NCBI GenBank assembly: GCA_024234975.1
Contig: JACKNH010000008.1
Span: 141,303 to 205,302, forward strand
Length of the DNA stretch: 64,000 bases
From: Gammaproteobacteria bacterium
GTDB lineage: Bacteria; Pseudomonadota; Gammaproteobacteria; Ga0077536
Direction of reading: 5' to 3'
Below are positions 16,572 through 24,943 of the stretch, piece by piece; positions within the stretch are counted from its first letter, which is position 1; the number at the start of each line of letters is the position of its first letter. The translations under genes and the position numbers were made by a program. The notes below the pieces were generated by a model. It did not search any database. It worked only from the letters and a program-made list of their open reading frames with translations, and was not told where the DNA came from.

Positions 16572-16762
16572 AATGCTTTACCCGTATTGCGACCGGATTG
16601 CTGTCGGCCACCGCGGTGAGTTCCGTCGCCGCCCACGAAGGCCATGCCGCGGTCGGTTCCATCCTGCATGCAATGGAGCACCTGGTCTGGTGGGTGGGCG
16701 TTCTGGCAGTGGTCTGGCTGGCCGGCGCCGCGCTGGCGCGCTATTCGCGCGATCGCCAGTAG
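16568..16762 (+). CDS. 64-residue UreJ/HupE-like mini membrane protein
   Basis: The ATG overlaps the ureG stop (ATGA), placing it in the urease operon. A signal-like segment (TGLLSATAVSSVAAHEGHA) is followed by HAMEHLVWWVGVLAVVWLAG, one membrane helix, and a basic tail ARYSRDRQ. The cleavage-proximal HEGH and the later H-x-x-x-H resemble the start of HupE/UreJ nickel permeases (AHPGHG then HP-x-x-G-x-DHLLAM), but those have six helices and about 190 residues. It may be a decayed UreJ, or a dedicated small protein with periplasmic histidines that bind nickel. The family link is my inference from motif and context. Confidence 0.7.
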   Translation: MKCFTRIATGLLSATAVSSVAAHEGHAAVGSILHAMEHLVWWVGVLAVVWLAGAALARYSRDRQ

Positions 16763-16789
16763 CGCTGCCGTCCCGCGCGGTTCGCGGCA

Positions 16790-17701
16790 TCAATGGCTGC
16801 GGTTGAGCGCGGCGATGGCCACCCGCGCCGCTGCCGTACGGTTTTCCACCCCGAGCTTGGGGAATATCTGTTCGAGATGCTTGTTCACCGTGCGTGGGCT
16901 CATGCCGAGTATCTCGGCGATCTCGCGGTTGGTCTTACCATTGCTGAGCCAGTACAACACCTGTGATTCGCGGGTGGTGAGATTGAGGTTCTGCTTGAGC
17001 ACATCCTCGCCCGGCGCCTGGTTGTTTTCCGCAAGTTTCAGCAGCCGTTCGTTATCGTTCAAATCCTGCAGGTATTCCACGCTGAGGCCGTAAGGCAGGT
17101 CTGCCAGTGGCAGCCGCTGGCCGGGTTGCGGCTGCTGGGTGAACCACGCGCCCAGTTGTGTCACGAGCTGGCTGTTACGCCAGGCGTTGTCGGCGCCGGC
17201 CTTGGAAAACAACACATGTGTCTGCGGTGTCGCCCATAACGTGTGGCCGGTGCTATCCACTGAAAACAGGAACTGCCCGGCATGATCCAGCGCGCGATGC
17301 GCGGAATGGGTGACACGTGCATTGTTCAGATGAACATGCATGCGCGCCACCAGTTCATCCGGCCGGATCGGTTTGGTGAGGTAGTCCACGCCGCCGGCGG
17401 CCAGCCCTTTGACGATACTGTCGGTATCGCTGAGGCCGGTCATGAAGATGACCGGAATGGCAGCCAGTTCCGGCGCCTTCTTCAGTGCAACACAGGTTTC
17501 AAAGCCATCCATGTTCGGCATGATGGCATCCAGCAGAATCATGTCCGGACGGATGCGCTGGGTGATGGCGAGCGCCTGCTTGCCTTCCAGCGCCACCAGC
17601 ACGTCGAAGCCCGCGTCTTCCAGCGTGTCGTTGACGACACTGAGTGCTTCGGCGGAATCGTCGACGACGAGAATGACCTCCTTGCGCACTGAATCGTTCA
17701 T
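16790..17701 (-). CDS. LuxR/FixJ-type response regulator
   Basis: 303 residues. Residues about 8-125 are a receiver domain: EVILVVDDSAEALSVVNDTL has the acidic pair, LLDAIMPNMDGFE the phosphoacceptor Asp, MTGLSDTDSIVKGL the switch Thr and VDYLTKPIRPDEL the conserved Lys. A linker of about 100 residues precedes the DNA-binding HTH near the C-terminus: LTTRESQVLYWLSNGKTNRE then IAEILGMSPRTVNKHLEQIF. Its start overlaps the stop of the hybrid kinase upstream by four bases, so the two form a signalling pair. It converges on the urease operon with 27 bases between. I infer control of the urea or a related nitrogen-source regulon. Confidence 0.92.
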   Translation of the reverse strand: MNDSVRKEVILVVDDSAEALSVVNDTLEDAGFDVLVALEGKQALAITQRIRPDMILLDAIMPNMDGFETCVALKKAPELAAIPVIFMTGLSDTDSIVKGLAAGGVDYLTKPIRPDELVARMHVHLNNARVTHSAHRALDHAGQFLFSVDSTGHTLWATPQTHVLFSKAGADNAWRNSQLVTQLGAWFTQQPQPGQRLPLADLPYGLSVEYLQDLNDNERLLKLAENNQAPGEDVLKQNLNLTTRESQVLYWLSNGKTNREIAEILGMSPRTVNKHLEQIFPKLGVENRTAAARVAIAALNRSH

Positions 17702-20700
17702 CCGATGCTGTTTTCCAGGGTCGAGGCCAGGGTTTCGAGTTTCATCTTTGCAGCCAGGTCACGAAATGCGGCGACGGTGGTTTCATCCACCAATTTCGCC
17801 GCGGCGATGTTGTCCAGCGCGGCGATGACACCACTCTTATGGCCGATCTGCGCGCAGGCCAGCAGTTCGCGGAACAACGGGTGGTCGGGTACTGACAGCG
17901 TCTGCGCTCTGGCGGGTTGGGCAAGCGTGGCTTCGGGGCCGGGTTCGCCGTATGTCCATTCCAGTTGCAGCAGGTGGGCGATCGAATCCAGCAGCTTCTG
18001 CGTGTTGATGGGCTTCACCAGGTATTCATCGTGGCAGGTATCGCTTTCAGGATGACGGTGATGTTCCTGCGCATCCGCCGACACCATGATGATGGGCGCC
18101 TTGTAGCCGCGTTTGCGCAACTCGCGCGACAAGGTCAACCCATCCATGCCCGGCATCGACAGGTCGAGCAGAAACAGGTCGGGGCTGATTTCGGCCAGCG
18201 TTTCCAGGCAGACGGCGGCGTCGCGTGCTTCGAGAATGGTGAAACCCAGCGGGTTCAGCAATTCGAAGATCAGACCGCGATGAATGGGCTCATCATCCAC
18301 CGTCATCAGTACGCGGCGTCGGCCCTTGTAGCCGGTGATGAGCCGCGACGGCAGATCGGTTTCGGTATTGGCGTCCAGCCACGGCAACATCAGATTGACG
18401 GTGAAGGTTGAACCGACGCCGGGTTGGCTGTCGATCTGCAAATCCCCGCCCATGATTTCGGTCAGCAGGCGGACGATGGTCAGACCCAGTCCGGTGCCCG
18501 GAACGTTGGGCACATTCGGATTGAGCACGCGTTCGAATGGATCGAGGATGCGCTTGACGTCGTCTGCATGGATGCCGACGCCGGTATCGATGATGGCAAA
18601 TTCGGCCACCTGGTTTCGATAGTGCACATGAAATTCAACGCTGCCCCTGGCGGTGTATTTGATCGCGTTCGACAACAGGTTGATGAGAATCTGGCGCAGG
18701 CGTTTTTCATCGGTGGCGACGAAGGTCGGGATTTTGTTGTGGATATGGCAGGAGAACGCGATGCCCTTGTCCGCGGCCTGCTCGCGGAACATGAACTCCA
18801 GCTGGGCGATGGTGTCCGGCAGATTGACCTTGTTTCGATAGATGTCCAGGCGCCCGGCTTCAATCTTGGAAATGTCCAGCAGGCCTTCGATGAGGTCCGC
18901 CAGGTACTCGCCGCTCAGGCGGATGGTCTGCAATGCCCGCTGATGTTGCGCCGGCATGTCGTTACGTCGCGTCAGCAGCTGTGCGTAACCGAGTATGGCC
19001 TGCAAGGGCGTGCGCAATTCATGGCTGATGCCGGTCAGGTAGCGGCTCTTGGCGTTATTGGCGCGTTCCGCCTGCTCCTTGGCCTGCTGCAACTGTTGAT
19101 CGGTGCGCTTGTGGGCGTCGATTTCCTGAATCAGGCGCAGCGTCTGTCGCGACGATTCCTGTTGGGCGACGATACGACTTTCATGTGCGAGCAGGAACAA
19201 CCAGGTCATCACACCGGAAACGATTAACAGGACAAAGAATACGGTCAGCAATACCTGCTGCAACATCGCCGAGTCATCGGCCGACAGCGGTTGCATCTGC
19301 AGGTAGATGAGCGTCAGTGACACGGCGATCAACGCGTTGATCGCCGTCAGCAGCATCAGGAATTGCAGTAGCCGAGCACCCAGTGCCGACATCACCTGTG
19401 ACGGCAGCAGCGGTCTGAGGAGCGCGCGCATCTGGTCGGGAAAACTCGCCCCGGGTTTGCATGAATCCAGGCAGCGCGAATCCAGCGAACAGCACAGCGA
19501 GCAGATCGGGCCCTGGTAGGCGGGACAGTAGCTGGTGTCGTCCTTCTCGAACCGCGTTTCGCAGATGCAACAGCGCAATGTCGCCGGCTGCCCCGGTGGT
19601 GGATTTACCGCGGCGAACATCACATCGATTTGCGGTGAATGCCGCGCGAGATAGTAGCGGGAGCGGGTGATGCGGGTGATCGCCGGCACCGCGACGAAAC
19701 AGATACCAAGGCTGACGAAATGCGCCAGATGGCGCGGTACCTCGCCGAAGGCGCCGAGGTAGCACGCGATGCCGGTGGCCGAGGCGATGATCATCGAGAC
19801 CACGCCTACCGGGTTCACGTCGTACAGGTGTGCGCGTTTGAACTCGACCTGCACCTGGCCGCGCGCCAGCATCTTGTTGAAGAACAGATCGGCCGAGAGA
19901 CAGCCAAGCCAACTCACGGCGACAATAGCGAATACTCCCAGCACGGCTTCCAGCGCGCGGTAGATGCCAAGCTCCATCAACAACAAGGCGATGGCGACAT
20001 TGAACACCAGCCACACGACGCGTCCCGGATGGCTGTGCGTCAGTCGCGAAAAGAAGTTGGACCAGGCGATCGAACCGGCATAGGCGTTGGTCACATTGAT
20101 CTTCAATTGCGAGATGATCACCATCAGGCCGGCGATGATCAGCGATGCCGACGGCGAGGACGTCAGATAGTTGAAGATCATCTGGTACATGTAGGTGGGG
20201 TCGACGGCCTGTTCGAACGGCACGCTGCGGCTGATCGCGACATACGCCAGGAACGAACCCAGCAGCATCTTGATGAACCCGATGAATATCCAGCCCGGTC
20301 CGGCAAGGATCAGCCAGAACCACCAGCGGCGGCGGTTTTCGGCGGTTTTCGGTGGCATGAAGCGCAGGTAGTCCACCTGTTCGCCAATCTGCGCCATCAT
20401 CGCGAACAGGATGGATGCGGCGGCGCCGAAATAGATCAGGTTGAAATCATTCCCCGTCGCCAGTTCCGCCGGCGCATAGTGCGTCCAATCTTCAATGCTG
20501 GCGTACTCGTGAATGCCGACCAGCAGTAGCGCCAGGCATTGCACGGTCAGCCAGAACGTCTGCGTCCCCAGCTGGAACTTGCTGATGGCGGTGATGCCGT
20601 GGGTCACGATCGGGATGACTGCCAACGCGCACAGGACATAGCCGATTGCCACCGGGATGCCGAGCATGGCGTGCAGCGCCGAGGCCAGGATTGCCGCTTC

Positions 20701-21105
20701 GATGGCGAAGAAGATGAAGGTGAACGAGGCGTAGATCAGCGAGGTGATGGTGGAGCCCAGATATCCAAAGCCAGCGCCGCGCGTGAGCAGGTCGATATCC
20801 AGACCATGTTTGGCTGCGTAGTAGGTGATGGGCAACCCCGTGAGAAAGATTACCAGCGATACCGTCAGCATCGCCCACAAGGTATTGGTGAACCCGTAGC
20901 TCAGCGTGACCGAAGCTGCGATCGCTTCCAGCGCCAGGAAGGCCGTCGCCCCCAACGCGGTCTTGGCGACATGCTCGATGGACCAGCGCCGCGCTTTCTT
21001 GGCGGTGAACCGCAGCGCGTAATCTTCCAGCGTCTGGTTGCCTACCCAGATGTTGTATTCGCGACGGATGCGGAAGATTTGTTGTGTCGGCCGGCTCATT
21101 GCCAT
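17698..21105 (-). CDS. Hybrid sensor histidine kinase with NCS1-type transporter domain and cysteine cluster
   Basis: About 1135 residues from ATG 21105 (an ATG at 21099 is equally possible; the longer frame from 21174 would start at GTG). Residues 1-485 form a complete NCS1 (purine/cytosine/allantoin permease-like) domain of about 12 helices (IRREYNIWVGNQTLEDYALR, RGAGFGYLGSTITSLIYASF). Residues 512-550 (bases 19456-19572) hold ten cysteines in CCICETRF, SYCPAYQGPICSLCC and RCLDSC. Two more helices (about 577-640) and a coiled coil lead to a kinase core: GISHELRTPLQAILGYAQLL (His box), INLLSNAIKYT (N box), IIDTGVGIHADD and GTGLGLTIVRLLTEIMGG. A receiver follows (LFLLDLSMPGMDG), then a helical C-terminus. 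The design recalls CbrA and CrbS, which use an SLC5 domain. The sensed solute is unknown. Confidence 0.9.
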   Translation of the reverse strand: MAMSRPTQQIFRIRREYNIWVGNQTLEDYALRFTAKKARRWSIEHVAKTALGATAFLALEAIAASVTLSYGFTNTLWAMLTVSLVIFLTGLPITYYAAKHGLDIDLLTRGAGFGYLGSTITSLIYASFTFIFFAIEAAILASALHAMLGIPVAIGYVLCALAVIPIVTHGITAISKFQLGTQTFWLTVQCLALLLVGIHEYASIEDWTHYAPAELATGNDFNLIYFGAAASILFAMMAQIGEQVDYLRFMPPKTAENRRRWWFWLILAGPGWIFIGFIKMLLGSFLAYVAISRSVPFEQAVDPTYMYQMIFNYLTSSPSASLIIAGLMVIISQLKINVTNAYAGSIAWSNFFSRLTHSHPGRVVWLVFNVAIALLLMELGIYRALEAVLGVFAIVAVSWLGCLSADLFFNKMLARGQVQVEFKRAHLYDVNPVGVVSMIIASATGIACYLGAFGEVPRHLAHFVSLGICFVAVPAITRITRSRYYLARHSPQIDVMFAAVNPPPGQPATLRCCICETRFEKDDTSYCPAYQGPICSLCCSLDSRCLDSCKPGASFPDQMRALLRPLLPSQVMSALGARLLQFLMLLTAINALIAVSLTLIYLQMQPLSADDSAMLQQVLLTVFFVLLIVSGVMTWLFLLAHESRIVAQQESSRQTLRLIQEIDAHKRTDQQLQQAKEQAERANNAKSRYLTGISHELRTPLQAILGYAQLLTRRNDMPAQHQRALQTIRLSGEYLADLIEGLLDISKIEAGRLDIYRNKVNLPDTIAQLEFMFREQAADKGIAFSCHIHNKIPTFVATDEKRLRQILINLLSNAIKYTARGSVEFHVHYRNQVAEFAIIDTGVGIHADDVKRILDPFERVLNPNVPNVPGTGLGLTIVRLLTEIMGGDLQIDSQPGVGSTFTVNLMLPWLDANTETDLPSRLITGYKGRRRVLMTVDDEPIHRGLIFELLNPLGFTILEARDAAVCLETLAEISPDLFLLDLSMPGMDGLTLSRELRKRGYKAPIIMVSADAQEHHRHPESDTCHDEYLVKPINTQKLLDSIAHLLQLEWTYGEPGPEATLAQPARAQTLSVPDHPLFRELLACAQIGHKSGVIAALDNIAAAKLVDETTVAAFRDLAAKMKLETLASTLENSIG

Positions 21106-21546
21106 GTCGTTCTGCGATTTCTCTCGCGCCAACATCGCGCTGACACCGCCGGCCGCGGGAAGTTGGCAAGGCACGGGTGAACCGTGAACAGGTGCTGACC
21201 TGCTGGCGCCGGCCGGAGATCATGACGGAGCAATATCCGTACCAGTGCCTGTGCTGCAGCGTGACCGACCCGTCATGGGGCCGGGTCTCGCGCGATGTTA
21301 GCAGTGCTACGGGAAATGCCTAGTGGTCGAATGACGTATGTCCGCGCACTTCGCGCGGAATCATGGACTGCGCGAGGAGCCCGGTTGCGAACGGTGCCTG
21401 TACCCGGTGTGCGCTTTTTCAGTGCAGTTAATAGCCATCCGCACGGTCGCTGCCCGGTTATGGTTCATGCCTGGGGAGGGCAGGGCGCGCCCGCGCGGCG
21501 TCCAATGCCGCCGGGTGCGCCCTGGTTGCTGCGGGAAAACCCGGCG
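21106..21546. other. Intergenic stretch upstream of the hybrid kinase
   Basis: This is 441 bases. It should hold the promoter of the kinase/regulator pair (minus strand) and the 3' end of the PEP-CTERM transcript. Apart from the hairpin at 21482-21523 no recognisable signal was found, and the open frames through it have no protein-like content. Confidence 0.4.
21482..21523 (-). terminator. GC-rich hairpin after the PEP-CTERM gene
   Basis: agggcgcgcccgcgcggc (21482-21499) pairs with gccgccgggtgcgccct (21507-21523) with one bulged base and one G-U pair. It lies 24 bases downstream of the minus-strand stop at 21547, where a terminator is expected. A T-run is missing, so termination may be inefficient or Rho-dependent. 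Confidence 0.45.
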
Positions 21547-22350
21547 TCAGGCCGTGGCCTTTTTCTTGCGGGAAGCACTGATGCCCAACCAGCCAAGGCC
21601 GGTGGCCAACAGCGGCAACGCCGCCGGAACCGGCACCGGCGAAGGCACCACTTCGAACGCGATTCGGTAGATCGGTGTAGCGCCGGTGAGTTGGCTGTTG
21701 AACGTGTAACCAGCAGCCGTGGTCTGGCCGTTGAACAACGCCAGATCGGCATAGTTCGAGGTGATGAGACCATTCTGGTCCGCCCCGAGTGTCGCATTGG
21801 CGCCGGCAATGAAGGCCGCGGTTGCGGGATCGAACAACTCGGTACCCGCCTCCCAGATGTCGCTGGCGACCAGTTCAATGGCGCTGACCATCAATGCACC
21901 CATGCCATTGAACAGTTGATAACCCGTGGCGTTGTCATTGCCAATGAAGAAGTCGTTGCTCGGCACCACCATGGCGGCGAAAGAGAAATAAGGATTGGCG
22001 TCGGTATCGACCGTGAACATGGCGGACCCGGTGCCGCCCGGGACCAACGGCAGCGGCGGAATCGTACCCCACGTGGCGCCGGGGTCGTTCATTGCGAAAC
22101 CGGCGAACCAGCCGGTGCCATCGCCAAGCTCGGCGATGGCTTCGATGGCGCCGCTGGCTGCGCTGCCGACGTCGAAGCTGTCATGGGTGCCGCCGTGGAA
22201 GGCGACCCGCAGCGGTGCGAAAGCCACGCCATCGGCCGCGACGAGGTTCTCGACAGTGACTTTGAGGTTGATGGATGCGGCGTGGGCGGAAAATGGCAAC
22301 GTGACAGCGGCCACCGCGGCCGCCAGTCCCGTCAGAATTCTGTTGGTCAT
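21547..22350 (-). CDS. Spondin-like exported protein with PEP-CTERM-type sorting tail
   Basis: 267 residues from ATG 22350, which follows a GGGAGATTTAC ribosome site; the frame upstream of it is not coding-like. The signal peptide is ILTGLAAAVAAVTLPFSAHA. The body begins INLKVTVENLVAADGVAFAP and contains RVAFHGGTHDSFDVG and EAIAELGDGTGW, matching the bacterial spondin-N-like family. The C-terminus has PVPVPAALPLLATGLGWLG then SRKKKATA: a V-P-x-P-A-A motif, one helix and a basic end, which is the PEP-CTERM layout recognised by exosortase. No exosortase is in this window. Such proteins are usually processed to the surface or matrix together with exopolysaccharide; that link is inference. Confidence 0.85.
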   Translation of the reverse strand: MTNRILTGLAAAVAAVTLPFSAHAASINLKVTVENLVAADGVAFAPLRVAFHGGTHDSFDVGSAASGAIEAIAELGDGTGWFAGFAMNDPGATWGTIPPLPLVPGGTGSAMFTVDTDANPYFSFAAMVVPSNDFFIGNDNATGYQLFNGMGALMVSAIELVASDIWEAGTELFDPATAAFIAGANATLGADQNGLITSNYADLALFNGQTTAAGYTFNSQLTGATPIYRIAFEVVPSPVPVPAALPLLATGLGWLGISASRKKKATA

Positions 22351-22523
22351 GTAAATCTCCCTGTATCGATACAAAAACGTCGACCTCATCGAGGCCGTTT
22401 CGGGCAACCTGTTGATTGCGCCTTGTCGACCAATACGGGGCCGGCGCAGTATTCGATACCAGGGCCATACACCAGGATCGACCGCGCCACTGGCCACGGG
22501 TGGAAAATTGAGGAGGGTTAGGG

Positions 22524-23072
22524 ATGAACATGGGTGGCAAGGCGCTCTGCTTGCGGCTGTACCTGGTCGCGACGCTGGGGTTTTTCTCCGCAACTACCGC
22601 CAGCGCGGCCGGCACGGTGGAAACCACCGGGGACGTACTGCTGTTTGCGTTACCTGCAATCACCCTCGGCACGACACTGTACCTGCATGATGGTGATGGC
22701 AGCTGGCAATTCGGCAAAGGCTTCGCGGCGAATCTCGCCGCGACCGTGGCGCTGAAGAAGACCGTCGACAAAACGCGTCCGAACGGCAAGGGCGAGTCGT
22801 TTCCTTCCGGCCACAGCTCGGTGACCTTCCAGAGCGCGGCATTTCTCCATCGTCGCTACGGCCTGCGCTACGCCTGGCCGGCGTACGCGGCGGCGAGCTA
22901 TGTTGCCTGGAGCCGGGTGGATTCAGATAACCATTACACGGTGGACGTGGTCGCCGGGGCGGCGCTGGGAATCGCCAGCGCGATGCTGTTCACCCAGCCG
23001 TACAAGAATGCCACGGTGACGCCCGTGGCGGGGGCAGGCTTCTACGGCATCAACGTCGCCGCGCAGTGGTGA
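22524..23072 (+). CDS. Exported PAP2-family phosphatase
   Basis: 182 residues. ATG 22524 follows AGGAGG by seven bases. The signal peptide ends near FFSATTASA. The three PAP2 motifs are present: KKTVDKTRP, then FPSGHSSVTFQSA, then SRVDSDNHYTVDVVAG. These make a vanadium-haloperoxidase-type acid phosphatase site, so it probably removes phosphate from lipids (undecaprenyl-diphosphate, phosphatidate or lipid A) or small esters in the periplasm. It is divergent from the PEP-CTERM gene with 173 bases between, where both promoters must lie. The substrate cannot be told from the sequence. Confidence 0.9.
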   Translation: MNMGGKALCLRLYLVATLGFFSATTASAAGTVETTGDVLLFALPAITLGTTLYLHDGDGSWQFGKGFAANLAATVALKKTVDKTRPNGKGESFPSGHSSVTFQSAAFLHRRYGLRYAWPAYAAASYVAWSRVDSDNHYTVDVVAGAALGIASAMLFTQPYKNATVTPVAGAGFYGINVAAQW

Positions 23073-23109
23073 GCGCGGGCGATTCCGCAGCTGTGCTGGC
23101 GAGGGCGTT

Positions 23110-24558
23110 TCAGCGGCGACCGGCGTTGAAGTCGATAAAACCTTCCGGGTCCAGCGCCACGTCGCCCCGGCGCAATTCGAAATGCAGGTGTGGTTCCAGC
23201 GAGGCGCCGGAGGCGCCGGTACGGCCGATCACATCCCCCTGGCGGACGAGGTCACCGGCATCGACCAGTACTTCATTCAGATTGGCGTAGCGCGTGCGAA
23301 AACCGTTGCTGTGGCTGAGTACGACATGCAGGCCGTAAGGGAAGTCGTCGTTGTACTGGGTGAATTCAACAATGCCATCCTGCACGGCGACCACCGTGGT
23401 GTCGGTTGGAACGTCAAGGTCGACGCCTTCATGCATGACTATCCGGGAGCTGTCGAACGCGCTCACGCGCATGCCCATCGGCGACACAATCCGGGCGTGG
23501 CGCAGCAACGGTGAAATAAACCCGCGGCTGCCGCCTTCGCTGTGTTCCAACCCCGGTTTGGCGAAGCTGGCGGTGACTGCCAGCAACATCGCGCCCAGAC
23601 CGCACAGCGCGCGCGGAATGAAGGTGCGACGTGGCGCCAGCGGATTCTGGATATTGGCCAACCGGCGCATGATGGCGCGGGCGCGGTAGCGGCCCGAGAA
23701 ACCGTGCGTGACTGTCTGGGTGGCATAGCTGCGATCAAGACTGCCGCGAATGATGGCAAGGAATGCTTCGCGATAGGTGTCCGAGCGACCGTTGTAACGG
23801 GTCAGCACCTGCGAATCGCAATGCAGCTCGCAGGCCAGACCGTAATCGCGCGCCAGCAGATGCACGAACGGATTGAACCACAGTACGGCGGTGCCGAATT
23901 CCAGCAGGTATTGCATGAAATGGTCGCTGCATTGCAGGTGAACCAGTTCGTGCAATATCACCAGCCGCAGTTCTTCCCGCTGCAACCGCTGCAGGGCGAA
24001 CTCCGTCAGGACGATGGTCGGTCGGGGCGCGGCGACGGTGTAAGGCGAGACATGTCTGGTACTGACGCGGATTGCAGGTTCGGCAATCCCGGTCAGGGCA
24101 CAGAACTGGCGGACCCACTGGCGCACCTCTGTCAGCTCGGCGGGACTGGCGTCGCGGGTGGCGGCAACCAGCCGCCGCCGCGCATCCCAGGCCAGCACTG
24201 ATTTGGCCAGCATCACCAGGATGCCCAGCGTGTAGATTGTGACTACCGAGGGCGGCAGAAACGACAACCGGGCGCGTGATGCCGATTCCAGCTCCGCCAG
24301 CGGCCGGGTGATGACATCGAATTCCACCGGGTGGGTCAGGAATCCCAGTGTCGGCTCGGCATCCAGCAAGGGGCGGTCGGAGATAGCCGTCAGCCCGAAT
24401 AACCAGAGGCCGAGCCCGATCGCGGCCAGCCAGATGAACTTCCACTGTCTGACCGCCGCCAGGCAACGCGCAAGCAGACGCAGCACCGCGTACGCGATGC
24501 CGGTCACCAGTACTGAGTAGCAGCCGGCGAGGATCAGCTTGGTGGCAAGCTCATTCAC
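23110..24558 (-). CDS. M56 (BlaR1/MecR1-type) membrane peptidase fused to an M23 (LytM) domain
   Basis: 482 residues. Helices at about 8-35, 40-58 and 103-122 surround the M56 core: HELVH at 203-207 with the downstream ligand Glu at 244 in ACELHCD. A further helix (about 315-332) leads to the C-terminal domain, residues 355-475, an M23 peptidase: His376 and Asp380 in MHEGVDLD, and PHLHFELR with His457 and His459. In BlaR1 the C-terminus is a penicillin-binding sensor; here it is replaced by a peptidoglycan-endopeptidase fold. The gene overlaps the BlaI-type repressor by eight bases. It probably senses a cell-wall signal and inactivates the repressor by proteolysis. Whether the M23 part cleaves or only binds peptidoglycan is open. 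Confidence 0.88.
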   Translation of the reverse strand: MNELATKLILAGCYSVLVTGIAYAVLRLLARCLAAVRQWKFIWLAAIGLGLWLFGLTAISDRPLLDAEPTLGFLTHPVEFDVITRPLAELESASRARLSFLPPSVVTIYTLGILVMLAKSVLAWDARRRLVAATRDASPAELTEVRQWVRQFCALTGIAEPAIRVSTRHVSPYTVAAPRPTIVLTEFALQRLQREELRLVILHELVHLQCSDHFMQYLLEFGTAVLWFNPFVHLLARDYGLACELHCDSQVLTRYNGRSDTYREAFLAIIRGSLDRSYATQTVTHGFSGRYRARAIMRRLANIQNPLAPRRTFIPRALCGLGAMLLAVTASFAKPGLEHSEGGSRGFISPLLRHARIVSPMGMRVSAFDSSRIVMHEGVDLDVPTDTTVVAVQDGIVEFTQYNDDFPYGLHVVLSHSNGFRTRYANLNEVLVDAGDLVRQGDVIGRTGASGASLEPHLHFELRRGDVALDPEGFIDFNAGRR

Positions 24559-24943
24559 TCTGCTTGTCTTGCTCCAGTTGTCCGAGCAGGGTTTCCAGTT
24601 CGGCCATTTCCTTGTTGTCCAGCAGTTCGCTGTCCACGAACAGATGCACCGGCGGCATTTTGTTCAATTCCAGCACACGGTGCATCAGATCGCCGATGTA
24701 GGCCGCCAGTGTATTCACTTTGCCGACCAACGGGGTGTAACCCTGACCGCGTTCACCCGGGGCGACTGCGAGAAACTGCTTTTCCACCATCCGGTCCAGG
24801 GTCTTGCGGGTGCTGGAGAACGACCACTGCAGGTTCTGCTCGACGTGACCGTGTATTTCCTTGGCACTTTGCGGCGACCGCTGCCACAGCGTTTTCAATA
24901 TGTTCAATTCGGGATCAGTAGGTCTGTTTTTCTTATTGGCCAT
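24551..24943 (-). CDS. BlaI/MecI-family transcriptional repressor
   Basis: 130 residues. PTDPELNILKTLWQRSPQSA, then HVEQNLQWSFSSTRKTLDRM and EKQFLAVAPGERGQGYTPLV form the BlaI winged helix, and the helical C-terminal half would be the dimerisation and cleavage region. BlaI proteins repress their own operon and resistance genes until cleaved through the partner M56 protein, which is the next gene here and overlaps by eight bases. No beta-lactamase lies in the window, so the target genes are unknown; the pair itself is the likely autoregulated unit. Confidence 0.92.
   Translation of the reverse strand: MANKKNRPTDPELNILKTLWQRSPQSAKEIHGHVEQNLQWSFSSTRKTLDRMVEKQFLAVAPGERGQGYTPLVGKVNTLAAYIGDLMHRVLELNKMPPVHLFVDSELLDNKEMAELETLLGQLEQDKQSE

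Noticed and set aside
17282..19227. Several long plus-strand open frames opposite the kinase and response regulator
   Set aside because: They are antisense shadows in GC-rich DNA; the minus strand carries complete receiver, kinase and transporter motifs, and the plus-strand translations have no family-like content.
21295..22521. 408-codon plus-strand frame opposite the PEP-CTERM gene
   Set aside because: It is Gly/Arg-rich and low in recognisable structure. The minus strand has a ribosome site, signal peptide and sorting tail.
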